Both the position numbers and the translations under genes were made by a program. The notes beneath the pieces are model-generated. The model did not search any database. It was not told the DNA's origin and worked only from the letters and a program-made list of their open reading frames with translations. From Elusimicrobiaceae bacterium (GTDB lineage Bacteria; Elusimicrobiota; Elusimicrobia; Elusimicrobiales; Elusimicrobiaceae): a stretch of DNA of 46,448 nt. Location of the stretch: positions 1 through 46,448 of the forward strand of contig JAEELM010000002.1 of assembly GCA_016282685.1 (NCBI GenBank). Direction: 5' to 3'. Of this stretch, positions 16,774-25,906 are shown in pieces. The number at the start of each line of letters is the position of its first letter. Position 1 is the stretch's first letter.

Positions 16774-18099
16774 ATGTTCATTGCAAACACAAAAGAAAAT
16801 CAAAAAGAAATGCTTGAAAAAATAGGTGTTTCTTCCATAGAAGAATTGCTCCGGCAAATACCGTCCGGTTTTTTACATCCGTCTCTGGATTTGCCCGCCG
16901 CCTTAACCGAAGAAGAATTAACGACTCATTTGCGTGATTTGGCAGCCAAAAATAAACCGTTAAAAAATTTTATTGGCGCAGGGATGTATGAGCATTTTAT
17001 TCCGGCCGCTGTACCGGCCTTATCCAGCCGTGGGGAATTTTTAACGGCCTATACTCCTTATCAGGCAGAAGCCAGCCAGGGAACTTTGCAAACGATTTAT
17101 GAATTTCAAAGTGCTTCGTGCGCGTTAATGAATATGGGAGTGGCTACGGCTTCACATTACGACGGAGCTACTGCATTGGCAGAAGCCGTGTTAGCCTCTG
17201 CGCGTATTACAGGGCGTAAAGAAATTCTTATTTCCACATTGCTTCATCCCCATTATAAAGAAGTACTGCAAACCTATACGCGTCACATGGGGCTGACGAT
17301 TGTAGAAGCCAAAGTACAAATAAACGGAACGCTGTCTCTAAAAGAATTGCAAACACAGCTTTCTGACAAAACAGCTTGTTTTGTGTTGCAGACTCCTAAC
17401 TTTTTAGGGAATTTGGAAGATGCCTCGGCTGTTTCTGCAGCGGTTCATGCAGTGAATGCACTTTTGGTAGCAGTGGTAAATCCTATTTCTTTGGGGGTGG
17501 TACAAACGCCCGGGGAATACAATGCTGATTTTGCTGTTTGCGAAGGACAACCTTTGGGCAATCCTATGAGTTTTGGAGGGCCCGGTTTGGGAATTTTGAC
17601 AGCCAAAGAGAGCTATGTACGCCAATTGCCGGGTCGTATGGTAGGGATTGCCAAAGATCATGACGGGCGTCGCGCTTTTGTACTGACGCTCCAAGCACGG
17701 GAACAACACATTCGTCGGGAGAAAGCCGCTTCTAATATTTGTTCCAACGAGGCCCTTTGTGCATTAAATGCAGTTATTTATTTAACCCTTTTGGGACCGC
17801 AAGGCCTTAAAGAGGTAGCAGAGCTTAATTTAGAGCGTGCCCACCAATTGGCCGATTTAATAAATACAGTTCCCGGTTTCAAAGCAGGCACAGGGGCACC
17901 CTTCTTTAATGAGTTCTTGGTCCAATGTCCTGTTCCGGCTCATCAAGTGATTGAAAAATTGGAAGAAAAAGGGATTGCGGCCGGATACGATTTAGGACGT
18001 TTATGCGCACCTATGACGAATTGTTTGTTGGTATGTGCCACCGAACTGCGCACGGAAGATGATTTAAAAGCGTACGTAGACGCTTTGAGGGGGATTTAA
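16774..18099 (+). CDS. gcvPA: glycine dehydrogenase (decarboxylating) subunit 1
   Basis: N-terminal half of the split P-protein; with GcvPB it decarboxylates glycine. The 441-residue product has FIGAGMYEHFIPAAVPAL, the TPYQAEASQGTLQTIYEFQS block, MGVATASHYDGATALAEA, and the glycine-rich GNPMSFGGPGLGILTAK. Like other GcvPA proteins it lacks the PLP lysine. I chose ATG 16774 because the family begins with a short M-x-F/Y-I/L-x-N-T; an upstream in-frame reading from 16726 would run through the hairpin. AAGGG is a weak ribosome binding site. Confidence 0.96.
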   Translation: MFIANTKENQKEMLEKIGVSSIEELLRQIPSGFLHPSLDLPAALTEEELTTHLRDLAAKNKPLKNFIGAGMYEHFIPAAVPALSSRGEFLTAYTPYQAEASQGTLQTIYEFQSASCALMNMGVATASHYDGATALAEAVLASARITGRKEILISTLLHPHYKEVLQTYTRHMGLTIVEAKVQINGTLSLKELQTQLSDKTACFVLQTPNFLGNLEDASAVSAAVHAVNALLVAVVNPISLGVVQTPGEYNADFAVCEGQPLGNPMSFGGPGLGILTAKESYVRQLPGRMVGIAKDHDGRRAFVLTLQAREQHIRREKAASNICSNEALCALNAVIYLTLLGPQGLKEVAELNLERAHQLADLINTVPGFKAGTGAPFFNEFLVQCPVPAHQVIEKLEEKGIAAGYDLGRLCAPMTNCLLVCATELRTEDDLKAYVDALRGI

Positions 18100-18100
18100 T

Positions 18101-19546
18101 ATGCAAGAAATTTTAGTGCAAAACGAATTGTCAATTGAAAAATCCCGTTCGGGGCGTCGAGGGATACGTTATGCGCAAGTACACAAACATGCTGCGGATT
18201 ATCTGCCGGACGGCTATCTGCGGAAACAGGAACCGCATTTGCCGGAAATGAGTGAATTTGATACGGTGCGTCATTTTACACGTTTGTCTCAGCAGAACTA
18301 CTGCTTAGACGGACAATTTTATCCTTTGGGATCTTGTACCATGAAGTACAATCCCAAATCATATGATGTATTAAGCGCACTTCCTTCCTTCGCCAATGCA
18401 CATCCGTTTGCTCCGGAAAACGCTGTGCAAGGTACCTTGGAAATTTTATACAACTTGCAAGAATTGCTTAAAAAAATTACAGGGTTATCTGCCTTTACAC
18501 TTCAACCGGCTGCCGGAGCACACGGGGAATTGACAGGGATCCTGACAGCACGTGCTTACCACAATGCTACCGGTGGGCAAGACCGTACACAAGTAATTGT
18601 TCCGGATACTGCTCATGGCACCAACCCGGCCACTGCACATATGGCAGGCTATGAAGTGATAAATATTAAATCTGCTCCCAATGGGTGTGTCGATAAAGAA
18701 GCATTACAAGCTGCTTTATCTGAAAAAACAGCGGTGGTTATGTTGACGGTTCCCAATACCGTAGGGCTTTTTGAACCGGATATTCGCGAAATTGCCGATA
18801 TGGTCCATAACGCAGGGGCCCTTTTGTACATGGACGGAGCCAATTTTAATGCACTTATCGGGTTAGCTAAACCTGCTGATTTTGGAGTGGATATTATGCA
18901 TCTTAACTTGCATAAGACATTCGCCGCACCGCATGGCGGCGGTGGGCCCGGTTCCGGACCGGTAGGGGCGGCTGCACATGTAGCACCTTATTTACCAAAA
19001 CCGATAGTGACCCTTCAGGATGGTCGTTATACTTTTACCGAAACGGCCGAAAGTTTGGGAAAGATGAAAGCTTTTTATGGCAACATAGCCGTATGTATTC
19101 GCGGCTATTGTTACCTGCGCCAATTCGACGCGGCCACGCTAAAAGAAATTGCTGAAAATGCTATCTTAAATGCCAATTACATTCGTTCTTTATTGAAAGG
19201 AAAATTTAATGCATTTTTTGATTGCAACTGCATGCATGAATGTGTGCTGAGCATAAATCCGGCAGAAATGAATGGCGTACATACTTCGGATATTGCCAAA
19301 CGCCTGCTAGATTATGGTTTTTATGCACCCACCATTTATTTTCCGTTAATTGTGCCGGAGGCTTTGATGATTGAACCTACCGAAACGGAAAACAAAGAGA
19401 TGTTGGATGCGTTTGTCGCAGCAATGGAGCGAATTTACGAAGAGATTAAAACGGACCCACAAATCGTAAAAGACGCACCGCATCATCATCCGGTCAAACG
19501 GATAGATGAAGTATCTGCGGCTCGTAACCCCAATTTACATTGGTGA
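18101..19546 (+). CDS. gcvPB: glycine dehydrogenase (decarboxylating) subunit 2
   Basis: PLP-bearing half of the split P-protein. The 481-residue product holds FYPLGSCTMKYNPK (near 73), LQPAAGAHGELTGILTARAY, DTAHGTNPATA, and the PLP lysine K272 in HLNLHKTFAAPHGGGGPGSGP. Length is normal. It starts one base after the gcvPA stop, so the two subunits are translationally coupled. A perfect 11-bp hairpin follows the stop codon. Confidence 0.97.
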   Translation: MQEILVQNELSIEKSRSGRRGIRYAQVHKHAADYLPDGYLRKQEPHLPEMSEFDTVRHFTRLSQQNYCLDGQFYPLGSCTMKYNPKSYDVLSALPSFANAHPFAPENAVQGTLEILYNLQELLKKITGLSAFTLQPAAGAHGELTGILTARAYHNATGGQDRTQVIVPDTAHGTNPATAHMAGYEVINIKSAPNGCVDKEALQAALSEKTAVVMLTVPNTVGLFEPDIREIADMVHNAGALLYMDGANFNALIGLAKPADFGVDIMHLNLHKTFAAPHGGGGPGSGPVGAAAHVAPYLPKPIVTLQDGRYTFTETAESLGKMKAFYGNIAVCIRGYCYLRQFDAATLKEIAENAILNANYIRSLLKGKFNAFFDCNCMHECVLSINPAEMNGVHTSDIAKRLLDYGFYAPTIYFPLIVPEALMIEPTETENKEMLDAFVAAMERIYEEIKTDPQIVKDAPHHHPVKRIDEVSAARNPNLHW

Positions 19547-19554
19547 ATTGTTTG

Positions 19555-19582
19555 AGGGAGAAATATTTTCCTATTTCTCCCT
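19555..19582. terminator. 11-bp perfect inverted repeat after gcvPB
   Basis: AGGGAGAAATA (19555-19565) and TATTTCTCCCT (19572-19582) form an 11-bp stem with a six-base loop. Neither side has a proper T-run, so it may be a weak terminator, an RNA-stability hairpin, or a structure controlling the next gene, whose ATG is only nine bases past the stem and has no visible ribosome binding site. Confidence 0.45.
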
Positions 19583-19591
19583 ACATGCTTT

Positions 19592-20287
19592 ATGAATCTA
19601 TTGTTAAATACACCGCCGTTGGACGTTTATGAACACATGGCGTTGGATGAAACGCTTGTTAAATTACGCCCGGGGGCGGTTTCTTTGCGTTTTTTTAATT
19701 GGCGGGAAGGTGCGGCCATTACCTATGGATACGCACAGTTTTACCAAGAGGTTTTACGGGGAATACCGGCTGAATTTAACGGAGAAATGACACGCCGCCC
19801 TACCGGGGGCGGTATTGTTTTTCATACGGATGATTTAACATTTTCCGTTATTTTTGAACATACTGGCCGAACCGCTGATATCTATAAGAAGATGCACACG
19901 CTTATTTGTGCGGAACTTTCCAAAAGAGGGGAAGAAAGACTTTCTTTGGGAAATTCTGTATCAAAAGAAAAGTATCAACCCAGTTGTGGACAAGAAGCGA
20001 GTGCCTGTTTTATAAATCCGGTTGAAAATGATGTGCTTTTTGACAAGGAGAAAAAGATTTTGGGAGGGGCTTTACGACGTTTCGGAACCACTTTTCTGTA
20101 CCAAGGTTCGTTACAACTGCCCGGGGCCCGTCAAAATCCGCTTTATAAACAGGCTATTATTTGTGCTGTCCGCTCCTTTTTAGCACTTGATTTGAAACCA
20201 ACTGCCTTAGACGGACAAACACTACAAACAGCACGTTTGTTGGCATCCAGTTGTTATCGTACTCCTTTTTGGAAGGAAAAATTCTAA
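19592..20287 (+). CDS. lipoate-protein ligase / octanoyltransferase family protein
   Basis: Biotin/lipoate A/B protein ligase fold, attaching lipoate or octanoate to lipoyl domains; the likely target is GcvH. The 231-residue product has RRPTGGGIVFHTDDLTFSVI (residues 70-89), the family RR-x-(S/T)-GGG-x-V-x-H block, then ACFINPVENDV and KKILGGALRR, where the lysine is the usual ligand-contacting residue. Family members more often read K-x-x-G-x-A-Q-x-R; the Gln is absent here. It lacks a C-terminal accessory domain. LipM-like transferase and LplA-like ligase cannot be told apart from this sequence. Confidence 0.8.
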   Translation: MNLLLNTPPLDVYEHMALDETLVKLRPGAVSLRFFNWREGAAITYGYAQFYQEVLRGIPAEFNGEMTRRPTGGGIVFHTDDLTFSVIFEHTGRTADIYKKMHTLICAELSKRGEERLSLGNSVSKEKYQPSCGQEASACFINPVENDVLFDKEKKILGGALRRFGTTFLYQGSLQLPGARQNPLYKQAIICAVRSFLALDLKPTALDGQTLQTARLLASSCYRTPFWKEKF

Positions 20288-20973
20288 TGGAGCGTTTTGT
20301 AAAATTTCTTATCGCTTTTTTTCTATTGCCCACATTGGTATGGTCCGGTGCTGAGTTGGTGCGGCTGTTTGTTCCGGTTTTGGGGCATTGGAAAACGGCT
20401 TGGCCTTTCTTTGCCGGGGTAGCACTTTACCCATTACTGCATTATACGGTGTATAATTTTTCCAGGCCTTACGTATTTGTACACGAAATGACCCACGCGC
20501 TTTGTGCCTGGCTTTGCGGATACAAAGTAACGAAAATCTCTATTAAAAAAAATAATGGGTATGTAAAGATGAATAAAACCAATACGTTTGTGGTATTGGC
20601 GCCTTATTTTATTCCGGGATATATGATAGGAGCTTCTGTTATCTATGCTTTGTGTGCAACTGTGAGGGATATTACTTTGTTCCGGCCCTATATGCTCGGG
20701 TTAGTAGGGTTTTTACTAAGTTTCCATTTTATTCAAACATTCCACACACTATGGGAAACGGATCAGCCGGATTTGCAGCTTGCTGGGGGGAAAATTTTTT
20801 CGTTAGTTACTATTGTTTTGGCTAACGTACTAATTTTAGCTTGCGTATTAAAAATTATCTACCCGGCAGAGGTGCAGCTGCAAGAGGCTTTGGTTCATGT
20901 AGTAAAAGGCTCACTTACTACTTGGCGAATTATAGTAAACTATATAGTGGAATGCCTCATTAATATGCTTTAA
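20287..20973 (+). CDS. membrane protein with HExxH motif (M50-like peptidase candidate)
   Basis: A 228-residue integral membrane protein with about five hydrophobic segments. Residues 62-74 read YVFVHEMTHALCA: H66-E-M-T-H70 is embedded at the edge of a membrane segment, as in site-2 proteases, and a later ETDQPDLQ (residues 157-164) could supply the third aspartate ligand (M50 proteins use an N/D-P-x-D/G type motif there). It starts on the last base of the preceding stop codon and ends two bases before the AsmA-like gene. The M50 assignment is tentative; substrate unknown. Confidence 0.55.
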   Translation: MERFVKFLIAFFLLPTLVWSGAELVRLFVPVLGHWKTAWPFFAGVALYPLLHYTVYNFSRPYVFVHEMTHALCAWLCGYKVTKISIKKNNGYVKMNKTNTFVVLAPYFIPGYMIGASVIYALCATVRDITLFRPYMLGLVGFLLSFHFIQTFHTLWETDQPDLQLAGGKIFSLVTIVLANVLILACVLKIIYPAEVQLQEALVHVVKGSLTTWRIIVNYIVECLINML

Positions 20974-20975
20974 CT

Positions 20976-23270
20976 ATGACTAAAAGAAAACTTAGATGGC
21001 TGCGTTTTTTGCGTTTCTCCGGTAAGTTTAGCAAGTCCGTATTTCTCTTTGGGCTTCGCTTGTTTTTGCTTTCTTCCATGTTGCTGATTTTAGCCGGTAC
21101 AATTGTATGGGTGTTGTTTTTGCGCGCATTCAATGCACAACATATTAGTGAAGTTATTACCCAACGGTTACAAGCACATTTAGGCCGGCCGGTTATTATT
21201 TCCTCGTTGGATTTATCTTTTATTAATACGCTGGAGTTGAAGGGTTTTTCTGTAGTAGATACGGAAGGGGAACCGGGGCATGCGTTGGTATCGGCCGAAT
21301 CGGTTACGTTGCGTTTTAATTTACCGGCCCTGCTAGATAAACAGTTTATTATTGAAGAAGTTACTTTGAATGCGCCGCGTTTCAACATTGTGCGCCGGGA
21401 AGATAAAAAGTATAACATCCCCCATATCCAAACACCGGAAAAAGAATCTGTTTACACTAGCGGAACCGGGCAGAAATTTACAATCCATATCAATAACTGG
21501 GTGATTAGAGACGGAGTGCTGAGTTATAAAGATTTGGAGACGTCGGTTGTCCATTCTATTTACGGATTTAATCTGAATTTTGAAAAGTTACGTTTTGATG
21601 AGCTTTCTCGTTTCACGTTAGATATGGTGATGCGTAGCGAATGGGAAAATAAAATATCCGAATTGGAAATAGATGGGGTTGGATATGTAAATTTTGCTGA
21701 TTTTAATTGGAGCAAATTTGCGTTGCGCGATTTCCATTTGCAAGCATATTTATTTCGAAAACCTTTGGAGCTAACGATAGATTTGGATAATTTACGTGTT
21801 CCGCGATTTACTCTCCAGGCCTCCTCTCCGGCTTTTGATAGCAAAGAGCTTTCTCTCTTTCATTCAGAAACAAAAGATTTTTCTGTTCCCAAGTCAACGT
21901 TAACAGCCAAGGGTGTCTGGCAAACACGTTCGCAACAAATAAAATTCAATTCAATTTCTCTGGCTGCGGCTGATATTCAGGCGGAGGGGAATGGAACTTT
22001 AGATTTTGCATCCACACCGGTAACGGCTGATTTTTCTATTTCTACGAAAGAATTTTCATTGGCCGATAAATCAAAATATTGGCCTTTGTTGGCACAATAC
22101 AAAATGAAAGGGAAGGGCTCTCTTTCTGCGCAAATCAAAAATACGGGTGGGAAATTATCCGTGCCTGTTTTTACTGCGCAAGTAAATGATAGTGAAGGCG
22201 AACTCTATACGTTCCCCTTAAAACATGTAACAGGGGAGATACAAATTAAAAACAACTTTACCGATTGGTACGTGCGCACCAAAAACGGAAGTGTTCAGGT
22301 AGATAGAAGTACTTTTGAGAAATTGCAACTCAGCACTACTTGGCGCAAAGGTAATTTGTATGCACACATAGCAGATAGTGATTTGAACGGCGTTCCGTTC
22401 CGCATGAATGTAAGTGTGAATAATCTAAAGAGCAAAAACCGTAAAATCCACACTAATTTGTATTTGAAAAAATTAGATCCGATGGCTTTTATTGGTACGA
22501 TTCAGGATTTTGTAACGGTTATTTCTCCTCTAGTGGGAGCCGGGCCTGCAGATCCCGAAGTTACCGGGGAATTGGCCTGGTTGCGCAATTTTAGGGATCG
22601 TCTCCCCAATTTTATGCCTAATTTTGCAGGCACTTTAGCAGCAGATACTTTTTCTTCCGAAATCCTGTCGGGAAATAATTTTGACGCAGAATTTGACTTC
22701 ACGGGGCTTAAAGAAGGCGCTGCCAATTTGAATGGTACGTTAGACGCCCGGTTGGAGGGAGGCGTAATTCACCAAATGGAGAAACTGGCCGAAGAACAAG
22801 AGGCCCTTAACGTTACTTTTCAGCCGTTTATCATCATGAACCGTATGGAAAAGGCCGGTAGTTTTAAGGTAGGGAAAGTGTTAAAAGATGTGGAATTTTC
22901 CGATATGGCCGTAGCAACTGAATTTGAAAATGGTAAAATGAATATTAAAAATGCTTACACTGTAGGGCCCACTATTTCGGCCACTGTAAGCGGTTGGACA
23001 GATTGGGTAAAAGAAACATTTGATTTAACAATCTGGACTATGTTCCACAATACTTCGCGCGGTAGTGCATTGGCGGAGAATTTGACTGACGAGTCGGGAA
23101 ATCCGGCGTTGGCATTTCGTGTATCTTCGGCCATGAATAAGCCGAAGTTGGAAATGAAAAGTGCTAAAAAAGCAGGAAAGACGATTGAGGACGCACAAAA
23201 AAGAGGTTTACCAACGGATTTTCACACTGCTGAAGAATTTTTAAAAGGAGACTTCCATGCCAAGAAATAA
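20976..23270 (+). CDS. AsmA-like / AsmA_2 domain protein
   Basis: Large envelope protein thought in other bacteria to act in outer-membrane lipid homeostasis or transport. The 764-residue product has one N-terminal membrane segment (about residues 25-50), then AsmA features: ISEVITQRLQAHLGRPVIISSLDLSF, a long beta-rich region with repeated short strands, and a C-terminal block LEGGVIHQMEKLAE ... FSDMAVATEFENGKMNIKNAY. It ends KGDFHAKK and overlaps pyrE by 14 bases. Presence implies a diderm envelope. No ribosome binding site is clear, so translation is probably coupled to the membrane protein just upstream. Confidence 0.75.
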   Translation: MTKRKLRWLRFLRFSGKFSKSVFLFGLRLFLLSSMLLILAGTIVWVLFLRAFNAQHISEVITQRLQAHLGRPVIISSLDLSFINTLELKGFSVVDTEGEPGHALVSAESVTLRFNLPALLDKQFIIEEVTLNAPRFNIVRREDKKYNIPHIQTPEKESVYTSGTGQKFTIHINNWVIRDGVLSYKDLETSVVHSIYGFNLNFEKLRFDELSRFTLDMVMRSEWENKISELEIDGVGYVNFADFNWSKFALRDFHLQAYLFRKPLELTIDLDNLRVPRFTLQASSPAFDSKELSLFHSETKDFSVPKSTLTAKGVWQTRSQQIKFNSISLAAADIQAEGNGTLDFASTPVTADFSISTKEFSLADKSKYWPLLAQYKMKGKGSLSAQIKNTGGKLSVPVFTAQVNDSEGELYTFPLKHVTGEIQIKNNFTDWYVRTKNGSVQVDRSTFEKLQLSTTWRKGNLYAHIADSDLNGVPFRMNVSVNNLKSKNRKIHTNLYLKKLDPMAFIGTIQDFVTVISPLVGAGPADPEVTGELAWLRNFRDRLPNFMPNFAGTLAADTFSSEILSGNNFDAEFDFTGLKEGAANLNGTLDARLEGGVIHQMEKLAEEQEALNVTFQPFIIMNRMEKAGSFKVGKVLKDVEFSDMAVATEFENGKMNIKNAYTVGPTISATVSGWTDWVKETFDLTIWTMFHNTSRGSALAENLTDESGNPALAFRVSSAMNKPKLEMKSAKKAGKTIEDAQKRGLPTDFHTAEEFLKGDFHAKK

Positions 23271-23838
23271 TGTAGATGTACTTTGTCTGCTCCAAGAACA
23301 CGGAGCCATCCTGGAAGGGCATTTTGTAATGCCGTCTGGTTTTCACAGCCAAACGTATTTGCAAACTTCCCTTTTAATGCAGCACCCCAATTTAGCACAA
23401 CGCATTGCGGGGGCTTTATCGGATAAGTTCACTAAAAAAGCTGATGTGGTTTTAGCGCTTACTCCTTCCGATTCTGTATTGGCGCAAGAAGTGGCACGTA
23501 CGCGCGGAGTGCGGGCTATTTTTGCTTCCAAAGACGAAGACGGCAATATGATTTTGAAACACAATTTCACCATTAAAGAAGGTGAAAACGTGCTTATTGT
23601 TGACGACGTAGCCGTTTCCGGGCGCAAAATTAACCGCGCCATTGAGCTGGTCAACCGTCTAAAAGGGGAAGTAATCGGCGTAGGTGTGATTGTAGACCGC
23701 TCTATGGGTTACTTGCCACTCACAGTGCCGCTGCGGTCTTTATTGGCGTACCCGATTCAAACATTTACGGCCAAACAATGCCCGCTTTGTGCGGCTCAAA
23801 TTCCTTTTACGCAAGTGGAAGAATTGAAAAATCAATAA
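23257..23838 (+). CDS. pyrE: orotate phosphoribosyltransferase
   Basis: Converts orotate plus PRPP to OMP in pyrimidine synthesis. The 193-residue product begins with the OPRT pattern GAILEGHFVMPSGFHSQTYLQ (residues 17-37) and has the PRPP-binding loop VLIVDDVAVSG (112-122). The C-terminus carries CPLC (about residue 175), as in the thermophile-type PyrE subfamily (TIGR01367). AAGGAG precedes its ATG, which lies inside the end of the AsmA-like gene. No other pyr gene is nearby. Confidence 0.9.
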   Translation: MPRNNVDVLCLLQEHGAILEGHFVMPSGFHSQTYLQTSLLMQHPNLAQRIAGALSDKFTKKADVVLALTPSDSVLAQEVARTRGVRAIFASKDEDGNMILKHNFTIKEGENVLIVDDVAVSGRKINRAIELVNRLKGEVIGVGVIVDRSMGYLPLTVPLRSLLAYPIQTFTAKQCPLCAAQIPFTQVEELKNQ

Positions 23839-23847
23839 GGGCTTATT

Positions 23848-25020
23848 ATGACCGAAATTAAACTAAAAGCCAAAGAAGAACGCCGTTTGCAAGCCGGTCA
23901 CTGGTGGGTATTTTCCAACGAAATTGACGGTTTGGATACCTCTATTGAGCCGGGCACGTTGGTGCGTGTTGTTAATCACGAAGGCAAACAAGTGGGTTAT
24001 GGATGCTTCAACCCACATAGTTTAATTGCGGTCCGTTTGATTACCAAAGGTGAGGAAGACTTACCGGAAGACTTTGTGTTTGAAAATTTAGACAACGCCT
24101 ATTCCTACCGCAAGGAAATCGGCGTGCGCAAATACGGCCGTATGTGCTATGGCGAAGCTGACCATATGCCCGGCCTTATTGTGGACCGGTACGGGGACAC
24201 GTTGGTGGTAGACGTTTTAACCGCTGGCATGGAGCAGTTAAAACCGCAAATTACCAAAGCGCTTAAAAAAATCTTCAAACCCAAAGGAATTTACTATAAA
24301 AACGACAGTTCCTTCCGCGCCTTAGAAGGGCTTACAAATACGCCGGAAATCGTGGGCGAGGTGCCCGAAGAAGTGGAGATAGAAGAAAACGGCGTGAAGT
24401 ATGTGGTGCCGTTGCGCGGCGGTCAAAAAACCGGTTTCTATTTTGACCAACGCGAAAACCGCGAATTTTTAAAACCGTATTTCAAAGACAAACTGGTGTT
24501 GGACTTATATTCCTACATTGGTTCGTTTGGTATTACGGCAGCGCTAGCCGGTGCAAACCAGGTATGGGGGTGTGATTCCTCCGCTGCGGCTGTAGAATAT
24601 GCCAAGAAAAATGCGGAACTTAACGGTGTTTCGGATATTGCCATTTTTCACCGGGATGATGCCGAGCGGCTACTTTCTGCTATGAAAAAAGGCGAACTGC
24701 CCGACCAACCCGATATTGTGTTGTTGGACCCACCCGCTTTTGTCAAAAGCCGTAAGGCACTCCCGCAAGCAGTGGGACTCTACGTAAAACTAGTCAAAAT
24801 GGCGCTTGAAGGGTTAAAACCCGGAGGGTATTTAGCGTTTTCCACATGCAGCCACCACGTTTCGCGTGAATTGTTTGTGGACATTATCCGCCAAGGTGTC
24901 AGCAAATCTGCTACCAATGCAGTGCTAGTGGAACTGCGCGGCCAAGCCAAAGACCACCCGGTACTAATCGGTATGCCGGAAACGGAATATTTACATTTTG
25001 CTCTCGTGCAAAAGCGGTAA
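23848..25020 (+). CDS. rlmI: class I SAM-dependent rRNA methyltransferase (RlmI-like)
   Basis: Likely 23S rRNA m5C1962 methyltransferase. The 390-residue protein has an N-terminal PUA domain (residues 1-75, LKAKEERRLQAGHWWVFSNEI), the central GQKTGFYFDQRENR, and a Rossmann-fold domain with SAM motif LDLYSYIGSFGITAALAGA, motif IV LLDPPAFVKSRK and the catalytic-cysteine region FSTCSHHVS. Domain order and length fit RlmI. It lies nine bases after pyrE and ends at a bidirectional terminator. Confidence 0.9.
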   Translation: MTEIKLKAKEERRLQAGHWWVFSNEIDGLDTSIEPGTLVRVVNHEGKQVGYGCFNPHSLIAVRLITKGEEDLPEDFVFENLDNAYSYRKEIGVRKYGRMCYGEADHMPGLIVDRYGDTLVVDVLTAGMEQLKPQITKALKKIFKPKGIYYKNDSSFRALEGLTNTPEIVGEVPEEVEIEENGVKYVVPLRGGQKTGFYFDQRENREFLKPYFKDKLVLDLYSYIGSFGITAALAGANQVWGCDSSAAAVEYAKKNAELNGVSDIAIFHRDDAERLLSAMKKGELPDQPDIVLLDPPAFVKSRKALPQAVGLYVKLVKMALEGLKPGGYLAFSTCSHHVSRELFVDIIRQGVSKSATNAVLVELRGQAKDHPVLIGMPETEYLHFALVQKR

Positions 25021-25036
25021 AACTTTTAGGACATAA

Positions 25037-25074
25037 AAAATCGCCTTTACATTTAGTAAAGGCGATTTTCTTTT
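25037..25074. terminator. bidirectional terminator between rlmI and the tandem family operon
   Basis: A perfect 14-bp stem AAAATCGCCTTTAC (25037-25050) / GTAAAGGCGATTTT (25056-25069) with a five-base loop; T-rich on both strands (TTTTCTTTT on plus, TTTTTTATG on minus). It serves rlmI on the plus strand and the seven-gene operon, whose last stop is 15 bases away, on the minus strand. Confidence 0.9.
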
Positions 25075-25084
25075 AAGGCATTAC

Positions 25085-25876
25085 TTAGTTTGGCCACACT
25101 CTAAAATTGTCTGGAACAGAAGGAATGCGGTTTACTTTTCTAGGGGACTCATATGTGTAAGTTCCACAGGGTTTTGTTTGATGAGCGGAGAAATATAGCA
25201 TCTCGCTGGAAGTCAACCCTGTTGTAAATTTTACCCAAAGACCGCGAGCCCAGTAAGCATTGCCTTGCGCGTCCCATTTACTGACATACTGCGTCCGAAT
25301 TGCACGTTGTATGCCAAAGTCGTTATTCATGTGCTCGTCTCTTCTATCAGCAATGGCATCCATACATCCCGGCCATGCTTTACATAGATTTACTAAAGGA
25401 AACGTGACACCAGGATCTTCCACTAAAGCATGCGTAGAAGGTTCCTGCGGCAACGGGTGCCCTGGGAATTTCTTTATTTCAGTAGGCGGAAGATATTTGA
25501 CGTTTTTTCCATCTTTATCCGTGAGCCGCAAAAATTCATAGGCTTTTATTTGACCATTTTCACGGGTCTGTGTGTAAAAACGGTGCCCCCACAAAGCTTC
25601 TTTTCCATTCCAAGCGGAAATCCAATGTGCGACTTCAGTATCTACCAACTGAAAGGCAACAGTATTGGCAGACTTTAGTCCTACCCATTCCTGGCAGCCG
25701 GGCCATTCTTCGCACATTTGTTTTACACGAGAATTGGTGTAGATGTCGCGTTGTTTAACAGCCGCCTTCTTTGCATTGGTGGCTAATTCTTCTGCGGAGG
25801 TTTCTTTAGCACAAACGAAAGAAGCGCTAATTAAAACCAATGCAAAAGTTATGGTTAGTGTTATTAGTTTTTTCAT
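25085..25876 (-). CDS. secreted CxxWPGC tandem-family protein, copy 1 (last in operon)
   Basis: Family not recognised. The 263-residue protein has a signal peptide (MKKLITLTITFALVLISASF, likely cut after VCA, residue 23). Half 1 carries C55-EEWPG-C61, FQLVDTEVAHW (75-85), LWGHRFYTQT and PTEIKKFPGHP (131-141); half 2 carries C165-KAWPG-C171, QYVSKWDAQGNAYW (196-209) and TYTYESPRKVNRIP. The halves are homologous. An extra Cys (C237) is unique to this copy. GAGG lies four bases before the ATG. The N-terminal 150 residues are nearly identical to copy 2, so the two are the youngest pair. Predicted to be exported and disulfide-bonded; function unknown. Confidence 0.85.
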   Translation of the reverse strand: MKKLITLTITFALVLISASFVCAKETSAEELATNAKKAAVKQRDIYTNSRVKQMCEEWPGCQEWVGLKSANTVAFQLVDTEVAHWISAWNGKEALWGHRFYTQTRENGQIKAYEFLRLTDKDGKNVKYLPPTEIKKFPGHPLPQEPSTHALVEDPGVTFPLVNLCKAWPGCMDAIADRRDEHMNNDFGIQRAIRTQYVSKWDAQGNAYWARGLWVKFTTGLTSSEMLYFSAHQTKPCGTYTYESPRKVNRIPSVPDNFRVWPN

Positions 25877-25906
25877 TTTTCCTCGTAATATTTTATATTT
25901 TACTCA

